NCBI GenBank assembly: GCA_027382625.1
Contig: JAJKFJ010022537.1
Span: 62,001-126,000 of the forward strand
Direction: 5' to 3'
Length of the DNA stretch: 64,000 bases
From: Tetmemena sp. SeJ-2015
Lineage: Eukaryota > Ciliophora > Spirotrichea > Sporadotrichida > Oxytrichidae
This document shows, one piece after another, positions 22,591-34,844 of the stretch. The notes below the pieces were generated by a model. The model had not been told where the DNA came from, did no database searches, and was given only the letters and a program-made list of their open reading frames with translations. Position numbers and translations under genes: made by a program. Numbering within the stretch: position 1 is the first letter of the stretch; each line of letters begins with the position of its first letter.

Positions 22591-24409
22591 CCACCCACAG
22601 AGATCTAGTTTGGCTCATGAAGTCTTCCTTCATGTCATTGTTCCAGTACTTATTCTCTCCTTAGAGTTAAATGTGTTCATGCAGTAGACTGTTAGAATAC
22701 CATCGTCTCTCTAGATGGTGAGGTCCTGGATTGCAGTGACTGAACTGGGAACGACTTGCTCAAGGTGATGCAATTCATAGACAGTCTCAGTCTCGTTCCA
22801 GAAGCCGTCGGGCTTGTGAACGAAGACAAGGTCCTTATCTCTGTTGTAGGTCATCTTTGTCACGTAGTCGAGGTTGATGTTTTGAAGCAATAAGTTTTCA
22901 AGATTCTTGACTGAAACTACGAAGAAGGTGTGCACTGGTCTAGCGATGGATCTCTTCACACCATACTGAATGTTCATGATAGATGGAAATGGAATAAGAA
23001 GGAGTCAAAAGGTTATCTGCAAGGTTCCAGCCTGAACCATCCTGGAATTGCTGAGGGACTCTAAGCCAGTTCCAGTTATCAGACATCCACTGAATGGAGG
23101 GTGTGCCATCAGCAGCATAGATTTCGAAAGTGTAGAAAGCTGGGAGAAGACCAATGCATGAGGCAGTAAGTACTTTCCATAGTCTAGTCCACTCAGTCAC
23201 TCTTCTGTTCTCATAACTATTAAGGATCTTTAGGCTCAAAGCAGAGTGTTGGATCAGGATCTTTATTATTAAGTAGGGGTCTGAACGAATGGTTGGAATT
23301 GATATCCAGGGTGAGCGGGTGCTCTTTCAATATAAGAGATATTGATTGGCTCTTCTCTAAGAATAGGGTAACCTAATCTGTCAGCAACATGAGGGAACTT
23401 TTGTTCATTAGTCCACTCAACATCGTATTTGCTGCCCTTGTCGTGATCGTAATGGTGAGCCTTAGGTCTTAAGAATATTTCTTTATCTTCTTAATGGTCG
23501 AGTTCTTGAGTCTTTGAGAACCAAGTTCTGGTGGGCTCTCTCATCCCTTCTTTTAGAAGAACATGTTGTTGAGATGAGTGAATGTGTTTCTAGTTGACTC
23601 AATTTGATTGAAATGAGGAGGAATGTAGCTGATTTCGTTCAGATTTTGAGGTCATTTTAACCTTATTGCCTTATTGCTTGTAGTAAGCATAGATCTCAGT
23701 AAGTTTCTCCTGAGTGAGCTGCTAGGTGTCGATGAATCTTTGAATGTGCACATGCTCGTGAGGGAGGATGACTGAAGCGTGTCTGTGAGCTTATAACATC
23801 TATTTAACCGATGGTGCTTTTTTGTTGTAGATCTTAAGATTTTTGTCCTTCTTGTTTTCGTCCACTGAGAAATAGAAGTTTGACTTGGTCTTCACCTCCT
23901 TGTAAACATCGCTCTCAAGTCTCAATCTCTCCTCCTCTGAGAGTCTCTCTTGGAATTGCAGGAAATCAAGTTCTTATTTCACTAGCTTGGAAATCTTATT
24001 CTTGAGAAGAATTAATTAATCTATCATTCAACATTCATGGAAATGAGCGTTTTAAATTCTTGACGTACTTGATATGGTGATGATCGTCGTCCTTAATGGC
24101 TGCAATTGATTAGAAAATGGTCTTCTTCTGCTGAGGGTCTCTCAAGCTAGCAAGCCATTCAGCCTCAGCAGCCTCTTGAGCTTATCTTTCAGCTAGGACA
24201 ACTTATGATTATCTCTGCATGGTCTCGAACCTCTTAGTGTTGAAATTGGTTCTGACTTCCTCGAGTCTAGCTCTCTCGTTCTCCTCGATTTACTTTTCAA
24301 TCAAGGCCAATTATTCCTGTCCAGTGCTCATCATGCGAGCAGCTGCGGCGGGTGCGAATCTCTTGAGAGAGGCTGCAGTCTGTTTCTTAAGAGCTCCCCT
24401 TAGGAACAT
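22591..24409 (-). CDS. Mitochondrial-type membrane protein, ciliate-specific, main part of a scrambled gene
   Basis: It starts MFLRGALKKQTAASLKRF, an arginine/lysine/alanine-rich presequence typical of mitochondrial import. A helical charged region follows, then a histidine-rich stretch (HRHASVILPHEHVHIQRF), PTRTWFSKTQELD, RLGYPILREEP, one hydrophobic helix (VLTASCIGLLPAFYTFEIYA) and a soluble part ending MSQTRSLWV at the 14-bp pointer, continued by the inverted segment 22184-22400. I do not recognise the family. A respiratory-complex or ATP-synthase accessory subunit is a reasonable guess from the presequence and single helix. One IES at 24006-24063 is clear and another small one near 22984-23027 (pointer AAC) is likely. 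Several one-base frame breaks are present. Confidence 0.7.
24006..24063. other. IES, pointer ATTCTTGA (TCAAGAAT on the coding strand)
   Basis: The repeat lies at 23998-24005 and 24056-24063. Removing 58 bp joins HHIKYVKN to KISKLVKQELDF. Confidence 0.9.
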
Positions 24410-24597
24410 ATTTGGATGATATTATAATTATTTATTTATAATGAATGCGCCCATCATATAATTATTCTATTAGTGCGGTGGTAGTTGGTTATAAGTTTAT
24501 GATTCGAATTAGAAAGCTTAATTATAACTAGGGATAATAAATTCTCAATAGCAGGAGTAATGGGAGTAGGGGTTAGACTCTGTGCCAATACCTATCT

Positions 24598-26763
24598 TCA
24601 AAGTTATCCTCTGATGCTATTAGCTAGTTCTGTACTAACCTAGTCAAGGAGCAAGAGCATTCTATCTTTAATGTTCTGTGGTAGATCTCTTATCTCTGAG
24701 AGCAGATTTTGGGTGAGCACGTTTTTCTCATAGGTACTCATCTTCTTATATCTTTTTAGAGGGCTGATCAAATGGGTCATCAACTCTTTGCTTTATATTA
24801 TAAACCAAAACTTAATTATAAATATGAGCCTGCTTCACTGGTGTCTAATTTTAGGTTAGATCTATAGTAGAAGAGGATGTTTATTGTGTGAATTAGTCTT
24901 AGGGACCACCGAAAGAGTTTGGATAGTAACTAGCTGTGTGTCCATAATTTCCATTAACCACTCCTAAGCCATCTCTTGCAAAACTGAACTAGTTGCTCAG
25001 AACTCTATAGGGTCTATTGATAGGCAGCTAGTCGTAGTTAGCTCCAAGTCTCTACACATTCTCATCCTGATCTAGGAAAATTAGGCCCTAGAGCAGCTTA
25101 TCATCAGAGGCAGAGATGCCATCCACAAAATGACCATGATTAAAAGCAACTTGCTCCACCTCTGCGAAGAAGTTATCAGGATTTTGATTTAGAACTAGCT
25201 TTCCGATTGACTGATAGGGAATATTTACCCAAGCTTTGGTTGGGTCAGTTGCCTCATATTAAATCCAGCATTAATCAAAAGGGTAAAGAGAAAGTTTGAG
25301 GTATATTTGAGAGCTCTAGCATCATCAGGGGAAAGGATTTGCACTTGCACATCCCATTCTGGGAAGACTTGGCCTTCGATTATGTTGAACAAATTCTAGC
25401 TGTAATAGTCAGGCTACTTATAGAGGTCTTCCGCTTGTTCTTTCAAAAGATAAGTAGACTAATTATTTTGGACTGCGTCAGCTGAAATCAAGTGATACCT
25501 CACTAAGTAGTAAGGAGGGGATGAATCCAGGCTTGCATTTGCAGCTGATTAATTTGCTGTCTAAGTGTTCTTTTGATACCAGACATATGTGTTCTGACTA
25601 TGAGTGGTCATGCTCTCATAGCCATCTGGGATGTAATCTAGGGAGTAAGTATACAGCAACTTCATAATAAATTCAATGCATTAACATTTCTATCTTTCTT
25701 TATTTTAGCAACTGATTTATTGACTAAGGACGATATGAAACCATATCCCAAAAGCTGGATTTATCTCTCAAATTAGTTTGAGGAGACCCTCTCAAGGAAT
25801 GCAACAAATCTGGCATTGAAATCACATCCTTCAGAAAAGAAACCTCCGAATTGTATGTTATCAAATCGTAGTTGCCCTCTTCAGTGTAAAATTTCAATTG
25901 CAAAATCTTTAAAAGCAGTTTAATAAAATTTTACATTCATATGCAAAGCTTTGATATCGCGAACAGTATCTGGTGAGCCCTTATCCCCACTTATGCTTGG
26001 TGAAAACCTGGCGAAAACAGGGGTTCTTTTTCCAGACTTGCCATTCAAAAATTTAGCACTGGTAAAGTTACTCATATCCTAGCTAAGTTATTTAAAGAAT
26101 AAATTTCTCATTTCATATTATAGATAATAAGTTCAAAATAGCCATGAGCCCCTGTACCTTTAGCAAACATGGATCTATCTACCAGCTTCTCTCTGTTGAA
26201 TTTAGTTATCTTTTCAAGAAGGTTCAAGTCACTCATCATCACTCCTTAAGAGATAACAATGTTAAATTCCAATAAATTTAATTATATAGAAAAATTCAAT
26301 AAAGATACCATTTTGGGAGCTGACCCCACCTTAAACTACCTAGGACTCTAAATAGTTTTAAACAGGCTATCCCCAAGAAGTCTTTATTAAGTTAGATAAA
26401 ATTATTAAATCCTTAAAGCATATTCAGTTAGTTTTTCCACTTGCTAAAATAGTGTCGTTGAAAATCCTGATAGGGCCAATGATAGTTTGGTTGCTCTTTT
26501 TCTTCTGTGGGGGTTTTTTGCCTTCCCCAAGTTGCAAAAGTTCTTTCTGGGAGTTAACTCCTCCGCCGCAGCTTGGCTGAGGAGCATAGGCACCTGCTTG
26601 CAGCTAACTTGCAATCTTCCCGTAAGGCTTTGAGAATAAAAAAGAAAAATTTTTAATTTGAGAAGCGTTAGGAAGCCAGAATACTACTACTTAGACAGTC
26701 CATTTGAGAATTAGGGTGCTTGATTACGCTCTGAGATAAGCCAATCAGGTAGCATCCAATCAT
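24598..26763 (-). CDS. Catalase-like protein lacking key haem-site residues
   Basis: Collinear with haem catalases along its length: a G.PV.N.LES-type block, [124 protein letters not shown] and a catalase C-terminal region ([27 protein letters not shown]). The distal histidine (normally in VVHAKG) is Phe in SMFAKG. The proximal tyrosine block (F.YPDTHRHRLG) is [13 protein letters not shown], with Asp in place of Tyr, and the nearby Arg is Leu. Peroxide dismutation is therefore unlikely. An N-terminal extension of about 60 residues is rich in Q, K and G. Six clear IESs are listed, others are likely, and one homopolymer frame break lies near 24750. Confidence 0.9.
24794..24835. other. IES in catalase-like gene, pointer TGCTT (AAGCA coding)
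   Basis: The repeat lies at 24789-24793 and 24831-24835. Removal joins NQTPVK to [12 protein letters not shown]. Confidence 0.9.
25261..25307. other. IES in catalase-like gene, pointer ATATT
   Basis: The repeat lies at 25256-25260 and 25303-25307. Removal joins DDARALKY to [11 protein letters not shown]. Confidence 0.92.
25662..25713. other. IES in catalase-like gene, pointer AGCAACT
   Basis: The repeat lies at 25655-25661 and 25707-25713. Removal joins RPQSINQ to [13 protein letters not shown]. Confidence 0.92.
25905..25947. other. IES in catalase-like gene, pointer TGCAAA
   Basis: The repeat lies at 25899-25904 and 25942-25947. Removal joins RDIKAL to [10 protein letters not shown]. Confidence 0.92.
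26090..26133. other. IES in catalase-like gene, pointer TAAGTT
   Basis: The repeat lies at 26084-26089 and 26128-26133. Removal joins AHGYFEL to [12 protein letters not shown]. Confidence 0.92.
26637..26664. other. IES in catalase-like gene, pointer TTTGAGAA
   Basis: The repeat lies at 26629-26636 and 26657-26664. Removing 28 bp joins ILASQRFS to [13 protein letters not shown]. Confidence 0.88.
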
Positions 26764-27975
26764 TTTAAAGCATATTATGTAAATAGAGGAATCAAACTTA
26801 TGTTTTTTGTAAATGAGCAGAAAGCTTAGGAGCGGCGATCCTAACTTGGTTTTAAAATATCTCTAATTTAACATTAAATAACTGATTCTGCTGTTTTTTC
26901 CACCTAATTATAAAAGTATACTTTTCTATTTGAATCTATTAGTTTAATTTAAGAATTTTAAGAGTATGATCAACTCAATTATATTGAAAAGCAAATCTAT
27001 TGCAAGTGCGATCTATCATTTTGAATAAATTTATTCAGCGCTATGATTAGTGATTTTATTAAAATAGTATATATCTTCAGCTAGATTCCTAAAGAAAGAA
27101 AAGAAAAGACCTAAATAATAACTTGAAATAAATATAATTAGCTATAATTATTAATTTAGAATGCATTAGTTTGCTATTATTGCTATATTATCATTTTTCA
27201 ATTATGAACTTTTCTAATACAAAAATCATTAATAAATGAATGATATAATATAATAAGTACTTCATTTCATAATATATTTAACTCAGAATTGTTTTAACTC
27301 AATATGGTTTTATAAAGTATAAAGATGGGGAGATTGATTTAATTAGGGCTTTCATTTTTCTACAAATATCCTTTGCTTTGCGGGCTTATTTTTAATACTA
27401 AGAGTTACCTTATTAGCAAATATAGAAATATATGCATATGTGTGTATGTGCTTATTACAGTCCAAATTGTGATTTAATATGGATAAAGACTTGTCTTTAA
27501 ATAAATAACTTATATGAAAAGATTGAATTAATGAGAGATAAATATTTTTTGTCCTGATCGAGGGTTCTCTTTTCATCGAATTCCCCAGATGCAACCAGCA
27601 AACTATCGAGCAATTAAAAATTAAGCATTTTCATTAGTGTTCAAAATATTTTGATAATATCGAAGCCCTTTTGAAGAGGAGGTCTCTCAAAGGGGTGGAT
27701 GGGCTGCTCTTCAATTTGTTGCTGGCGACTCCTGCTTTCATACAATTTCTGTCCGGACTCATAATCTGTTTTCTAGTTGCTACCAGACACTTAAATGTGC
27801 TTTTTATGACACAAATTTAAGCCTAAAATTCATATTCAAACTTAATATGAAGGGTGAAGTTGTTCAGATTCGACCCATCAATTGGTTTTTGTAAATCTCA
27901 AAAACAGTTTGTGTTAAATAATATAATCAACTATTTCTTCCTCTCTCTTAAAAAATATCCAACTCCCAAATCTAA
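26764..27975. other. 1.2-kb AT-rich spacer
   Basis: Between the start of the catalase-like gene and the stop of the kinase gene. Very AT-rich with only short frames. I see no gene, tandem array or telomeric tract. It probably includes the promoter of the catalase-like gene and germline-limited spacer. Confidence 0.5.
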
Positions 27976-30861
27976 TCAATTTTAATCTCTTGGTGTCTAT
28001 ACTTTATATTATAATTGGAAATCCTGATCACTAATATGAAACAATTATTTTCTCTTTTATGATTAAAATGATCTGTCTATAGCTTTCTATGGAGAGGCGG
28101 CGAATAAATGATTCTGCTTCAATTGAGCGGTAGTGCTGTTGATTTAATTACAGAAAGTGGGTGATGCTAGTTGCATATCACTTTCTTGGTTTGAAATGCT
28201 AATTGCAAGGTTAGAAAGTTGCATAGGGCTACTTCTCTGCCTCTGATCCTGCTTTTAGACAACCTACAGTCTATGACTATAAATATATAGCATACTCAAA
28301 TATACGCATATAAGCATATCTTATAAGACTTTGCCTGAGGTTAGGTGCACCAGAGCTGGTGTTTTGCTTTTGATAAGTTGGGATGTTCAAGAACTCGCTC
28401 TTGTTATTTCTATAGCTATTTTCGGAGCCAGCTTTGGACTCTTCTATAACTGATATGCGAATCTTCTGAGAGCAAAATTAAACCAATGAAGACTGGATAT
28501 CAATTAAAGTTTAGAGTTCTTAGATTGCTCAAGGAAGATATCTTTGTTAGAAAACTGTGCTGCTCTCCTAGAACTTCTGCCACTTGGAGGATTGCTGTCT
28601 TCAAATCCAAACTTTATAAGCAAATATATTATACACCTCTCATTTTTAGAATGGTTAAAACTCCTCAAGCTTCTCTTGGTTTTGATTCTCACCAGACCTC
28701 TATGGGATTCGCTCTACGCTTTCATTTCAAAATAAGAGAAAGTAGTAAAGCCAAATGTATATGACAATTTCTTGCGTTTCTTGATCCGAACTGGAACATT
28801 TTGGAATTTCCCCCAGGGATGTTTAGCATTTATTTGTGCTGTGGGCTTGGAGATGGTGACTTGCTCTGGCCAGTCTCTCTAGCTTAGATTCTTCGAATAA
28901 AAAACAAAAACTACTCTCACTATAAAGAATTGCAGCTTCATTGAAGTTGACTTGTTGGGAAGTCTAAATTAGGAGATTGACAAAATTATGCATGAAATCT
29001 GCTTTGAGATATTCTTGAGGAATTCATAGGGATCGAAACTTCTTCTGGAGTCATCGTCGCCTGATTGAAACTTATCTTATTTAGTAGGCGATGCATGCTG
29101 TTGCTTGAAAGTATTGAACTTAGAGATCTTTAGATTTGGTTTGACTGACATACTGCTAATCCCAACACCGCCTGCTATGTCTGATATCATATAACTAATC
29201 AAATACTCTATCTACAAGTTTAATCAGGAGAGAGGACTACTCTTTCGTGTGTGCGTTATTTTGAGAGATGGATCTTCGATGTGACTGTATCATCTCATAG
29301 TAGTTGATCTTCCCTTGACTTAGTAAATTTTTCTCTTAAACTTTTAAAACAATGATTCGATAATAAGACTTTCACTTCTTTGAAAACTTCATGGGTCCTG
29401 ACACATTTAATAAGATCAAATTATATTTTGAATCATTAGAGATAGACCTCCTTTACTGCTGATTGTAGCTATCTATTCTGAGATAGGACTAAAACGAATC
29501 TCTAGACTTCCCATTGAAGGATCTGTCCCCCTGTGAAAAATCATGATCATCATCTGGTGCCTCTACGACAAGCTACGCCTGCTGTTCCAAAAACATCTAA
29601 GATGTTATTGCACTCTTTCTGTGAATTTAAATTAGTAAGAACTTAAATACACACATGAGATAGAATTTTATCGGAACAGAGCCATTCGTTGAGAAATAAA
29701 GCCTGCTACAACACTTGTCTATCTGCCTAAAACCAGGGGTGCTGTAATGCTTACTTTGCAGTCAACCTCTTATCAGGATTTTTCTCTATCAATCTCAGGA
29801 GCAGATCTCTACCTAAGTTAGAAAGTTCCTTGGTGTGAGAAGGCACATGAGTGAGATCACAATCTCTATTTAAAGTTAGCAAGTCCTTTACATTGTTCGA
29901 GTGGAAGAGAAACTTTCCAGTTATCAAATTATACATCACTGAACCCACACCAAACAGATCTGACTTTGTTGTATATCCAGTTCCTTTCATTCAATTGAAA
30001 TACTGTATAAATTTTTCAATCCTGCAAGTACTTCAGGAGCTATGTAACTTGGGGTCCCACATTTCTAGTAGTTGAGAGTATTAGGAGGTATCTCGCAAGC
30101 TAGCCCGAAGTCAGCTATTCTAATTTCATGTTCCCCTTCATTTTTGGAGTTTAATAAGATATTCTCAAGTTTTATATCTCGGTGCACGATATTTCTCTAA
30201 TGCATAAAGTCTATTGCCAAAAGGATCTGTGCCATAATAGTCTGTAAGTCTATTTCTTTCAACTTTCTATCTGGGCCTAACTTGTTCAGAAGATAGATAA
30301 TTTCAAATAATTAGTTCATTCACTCTTTTTATAATAGATAATTACAGATACAAGTTATTTTTCATTCTTTAATGAATTAATAATGAAGAGTCCCTCCCTC
30401 TTAAAACTCGAGGATGAGGTAGAGTTTTTCCTGCGTCTCGTAGACTCTGAATAGTTTTAATGTGTTGCCGCAAGTGTTAAGCTTTCGATGGGTGCTAATT
30501 TCATTTCTAAGCTACTACAAATTGGCTGGAGAATGCAGGTTATCCTTAATGATTGATTTTATAGCAAACAGCTTCGGCTATTACACTTATTATATTACGA
30601 TTCTGAAGTCGTTAGAATAAGTAATTTGAGAAGGAGAAATGGTTTCAGCAATATTAAAACTAGGTTTGCTAGAGTGGATTGAGGATTTTGAGAGTTTTGG
30701 AGAGACATTCTGGTGAGTGGATTTTGCAGAGACTTTTAATTTTTCAAGTTCGCTACAGTTCCTGTAGGATTCGTAATACGCTACTATGGCTAAATTTAGC
30801 CGGCTATAGACGCACTACGCTTTCTTGGTCGCTTCTGAGCAAGTCGTACTCTTGCATTCAT
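27976..30861 (-). CDS. Serine/threonine protein kinase with long disordered tail
   Basis: The kinase domain contains FAIKSIIKDN (VAIK lysine), LYLILEFQEGGTLH, IVHRDIKLENILLN (catalytic loop HRDIK..N), ADFGLACEI (DFG), GTPSYIAPEVLAG (APE), KSDLFGVGSVMYNLITG and RLIEKNPDKRLTAKQALQHPWF, the usual subdomain order with a CAMK-like look. The tail is S/N/Q-rich, including FQSGDDDSRRSFDPYEFL, IKTKRSLRSFNHSKN and PPSGRSSRRAAQF, ending after AASPQKAIDRSF. The glycine-rich loop expected before FAIK is not visible. The start is uncertain: MNARVRLAQKRPRKR at 30861 is a candidate, but the frame changes before the kinase domain. At least one IES is clear. Confidence 0.88.
30314..30379. other. IES in kinase domain, pointer AATTA (TAATT coding)
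   Basis: The repeat lies at 30309-30313 and 30375-30379. Removing 66 bp joins EGGTLHYQ to LFEIIYLLNKLG and bypasses TGAs. Confidence 0.88.
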
Positions 30862-31050
30862 CAATTATACCAACTAAGTTATATTTATAATTAAAATTTA
30901 CTATTGGCACCATCTCCAAGGTGTGAAATTATTGCCATAAAAAATAGAAGAATAAGATAAATTAGAATTTTAAGTTTAAAATTTATCATTTTACTATTAC
31001 TACTTAATTAATTTTCGTTGTTTAAAATACGCATATACATATAAGAATAT

Positions 31051-32120
31051 CTAGTAGCATGAGGGAGTGTCTATTCTCACCGAAAAATTAAAAGTCATTA
31101 CAAAAGCACACACTTTATATTGTTTTGGTAAATTGTTGAGAAGAGTTGTCCATTTCTTGAGATTTGTGGGGTTTGTTGGGACTTGCTCGAATAGAATTTG
31201 AACTTCCCTTCTGAATACCTTAAATGAAGTAATCTCGTCAAGGCTATTTCTAGTAAAATCAAAATATGGAAGGTCTATTTCTATCACCTGACTTGCCAAA
31301 AACTCTATCTCGCTCCCCTTGAAATCATTCTCCTTAAATAATAATTCTACAAAGGTTATACTTTGATACAATTCCTGATAGTTGAAAAGGATGAGGGCTG
31401 AGTCATAGAAGCCCACATAATAGATAACCTTCTCTATGCTAAATTTAGCACAAGTTACTTTCAGCAAATCGATTCATTCACACTAATAACTTGTGACCAA
31501 CAATAAAATCAGCTTTAGTTAAATATTATTTTTAAATTAATAATAATTGACTTATAATTCTTAATTACCTTTTAAAATACACTAAGAAATTATAAGTTTA
31601 TCAATTTGATTTCATTTATATTGGAATAATGACCTTTTCATAAGGAGTTCCTTTTGCGGGTAAATAAAAAAGCAGATTTAAAATATGGAAGTGTATGATT
31701 TTGAGAGGCTTGATGTCTTCTATTTTATCGAAGAGAAAGACTTTATTGCTTGAAGCCACTGAAGATTTGTTATGGTTGTTTACCTTCAAAGCCATCTTTA
31801 TTACAATAAAACATCTATTACGCATCCATTGATTCCAATTAGAATTTAAAATGATGTTTGAGCAATAATAGACAGATCAAATTAGTGTCCAAGTAAGTTC
31901 ATTCACATTATATTCTTTATAAAAATAGATGATAGTGATTACGACTTTTGTTTATAAGTTGTGATATCAGGGATGGGAGTTGAAGTATTAGTTTTAGTTT
32001 TATAATTGGGCAGACAACTTTGATTGATTCAGCACAATGCCGAGAGATTAAATAATTAGCTAAATTATCACACTCATTGCTATTAAAAGCAGAGTTATAA
32101 TGAGCCCACTCATCATTCAC
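31051..32120 (-). CDS. Unrecognised AT-rich gene in three open segments
   Basis: Three minus-strand segments look coding: MNDEWAHYNSAFNSNECDN.. (32120-31917), a segment around VNNHNKSSVASSNKVFLFDK (about 31825-31616), and a 138-residue segment with FSIEKVIYYVGFYDSALILF and LFKENDFKGSEIEFL (31467-31051). The order could form one protein with two inserts, but no pointer pair was identified. Leu/Ile-rich stretches (LANYLISRHCAESIKVVC, IKPLKIIHFHILNLLF) recall leucine-rich repeats without matching the consensus firmly. The segments use CAA/CAG rather than TAA/TAG for Gln, unlike most neighbours. It may be a germline-limited gene or a weakly conserved one. Confidence 0.4.
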
Positions 32121-32330
32121 TATTTATTCCTTCTTATAATCATTTCATGATAAATATCATACACTCAAGCGAAAAATTAATATGCAATAGCAATTTTAAA
32201 GAATCATAGATGAATTTTATGAATATCTTATCAGAGAGGAAGGAATTTATAGGAGAGGGGGGAAAGCAAATAAAATATATCATAAAGATAAAATAATATA
32301 ATTGTGTGCCAAGTAGTAATTATTCCCATG

Positions 32331-34844
32331 CAGCAATCGATGTTCTAGTAGAGGCAGGAAATAAATGAACAACTTATGGTAAAAAAGCAACAGACGTAGT
32401 AATCGATACAAAAGGGGGATCACAGAAACTTAAACACTCTCACACCTCTGAGATAGAGCACCGAGAGAATTACAACGCTCAACATTAATCTCCAAAAGTC
32501 TATTCAGAGCCACAAATAGAGAGGAAGTAAAATAGCATGAGTGATCAGTATTAAAATTTAAAAATAGGAGCGGAGTTTACCAAGGAATTGCTGCGAATGG
32601 CAGAGATGAGTCAACATTACGTTCATTTTTCACCAATCAACTCCGTTTATTAGAGTACATTCCAAAATTACTCATAAGTAATCGAAGGTGATAATTTAAT
32701 TACTCTCCTGATAGAGAAGACATCTAACCTCCACTTTTTGAACCAATAGTCTAGTAAGGAAATCTGAGACGCTTGCCTTATGCTATCACAACTAATAACT
32801 CAAGACAGGGGTCTCCAAAGTCCAAGGTTTTTCTTTTCAAAAGAAACGCTTCCCAGTAAAGCATTTTATCCTAAATCAGGAGGCCTGAGTATCATGATAC
32901 ACCTGAAACCTTTTTGCAACCCATTTTAGAGAGGGGTGAACCAATTTCCTAGAAACTAATTATCGACAACAAGGAATTCACCTGCCTCATTTTAATTATG
33001 ATGCATGCATGCTTGACACAAAGCTAATTTTTGTATCAATACCCATCATGGGGAGAATTTCAAGGGTAGAAAGAGCAAGGATGAGGGCAAGTTAAGCTCA
33101 AGAGAGGTACTTGGGAGCGTGGAGCAGTATCTTGATATAGAGGGAAGAAAAACTGGTGGTAACTTTAACACTCTAAACTCCAAGCAAACCATCCGCAGTT
33201 AGGGCCTCGCACAGCTTCAAGGGCACACTTCAGCTCTCACTGCTCTTAACTTGAAAACTAAGTTAAGCTAGCTCCCAAAACAGTAAAACCTAGGCGACTA
33301 TCTTCATCCCAGAGGAAACTTTAAAGATGAGTAAAAGGAGGTCATCAATTCAGTAAGAACTGGGAAAATGGCTCCTAAAAAAACTTTATCTCGAGCAAGT
33401 ATAATGGGGAACAATAACATGCTTATTTCGCCCATAGCTGAGGAAATGGGCTCTAGTTAAACTAAAAGACTTAAGATGATAAGGTTCGATGACGAGAGTC
33501 TCTAAGAAACTATATCCTAGATTCAAGACAGGATCTTTATAAATTGTAAGGTGTGATTATAATCGCGATGAGCAGTGAGTCAGGACTGAATGATTTCAGT
33601 TAGACAGGAGTCTCAAGGCTCTCCCTAGCTAGCAAGTCTTAAACTGTTTCTGCAATGTTAAAAGAGGTCAAGTAAGACAGGGTGCTCAAGCTTTATCAAG
33701 ACTACAAGTAGGAGTGGAACGATCACGCTGTGAGATTAGTAGCCAGACTCTCGGGACTAGAAAAATTAAGAAGTTGAAGAATCTAGCACTGAACAAGGGC
33801 ATTGAATCAGTTATGATGAGAGACAAGGCTTTTCAAGAGAGATAGCAACTTGTCAAGGGAATAGAACAACTAAGAGAAGATTAGAATCAGAATCAAAACC
33901 TAAGGTGGGTTTTCTCCTGAGAAACTCTAATTTGGATAGCAAACTCAAGTCACAGCAGTACATTCCTTCAACTACGGGCCTTAATGCTGTTATTATCCCG
34001 AAGCAAAAGCACTTAAATGAGCTCTTTGTGAACTAAGAATTTGAAGAACAATCATCCGAATAGGAAGATCCTTACTATTGCATTACAATTTAAAAGAGAT
34101 TGGTATTTTTGTAGGTCATTTTAATCAATCTAGCAATAATAAGTAAATGCAAACAATACTGAGATAACTTTAGACTAGTACTTTTAAAACAAAAGCAGGA
34201 TCAAATTGTCAAACATAGAAAGTTAAAACACTTCTACTCAAAATTGGGAGCTCTCCATAGTCCCAGATTTATCTCGTACTTAAACTAATAAGGATTTCAG
34301 AGATCAGAAGAGTATGAAGTTCTTAAATAAGCAACAGCAGCAGAATAAGCCTTCAGATATTCTGGTTTCAGATTCCTACAAAGCTAACTACACTTTTCTT
34401 CCGAACTAATAAACTTCAAAATCTCAATTGAGGCTATTCAAGAGCAAAAGATTGCTATTGACTCAACGAGATGGAGCTTAGAGCTCAATGGCCACTAGCG
34501 AGTCTACGCCATTCTCATATCCTCAATCTTTGAATGTGACTCGATCAAGCGTCAACTTATTAAATCCCCTAGCCAAGATAATAGTTTCTACAAGTCCTAA
34601 AATTAAAGAAACTGAGGCGTTTAAAGCAACCTTGGAGAATGAAAGCCATGGGCTGAATGAGATATTCATGGATACCAATATTGATAATCTGAAAGGACTA
34701 AAGATACAGGGCTTTGGTAAATTGAAAAGAGAAATTGAGGCGAGTTATAAGATCCCCGAATATAAGAGAAGACTTGTGTTGAATCATCAATATACAGAGG
34801 AGGGGATAGGGAGAGCCAGTGGAAAGAGAAGAAGTACTCGCTGA
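32331..34844 (+). CDS. Q/S/N-rich protein, function unknown
   Basis: With TAR = Gln it reads from about MQQSMFQQRQEINEQLMVKK (32331), or from the later ATG at 32537 (MSDQYQNLKIGAEF), to TGA after GRASGKRRSTR. It is low in complexity, with charged helical parts (SREVLGSVEQYLDIEGRK, AFQERQQLVKGIEQLREDQ) and basic serine-rich parts. Several inserts and frame breaks remain unresolved. No domain is recognised. The style matches the other Q/N-rich proteins of the window. Confidence 0.6.

Noticed and set aside
24521..24810. A separate small minus-strand gene starting MSTYEKNV
   Set aside because: After one IES and one homopolymer indel it is the C-terminal region of the catalase-like protein.
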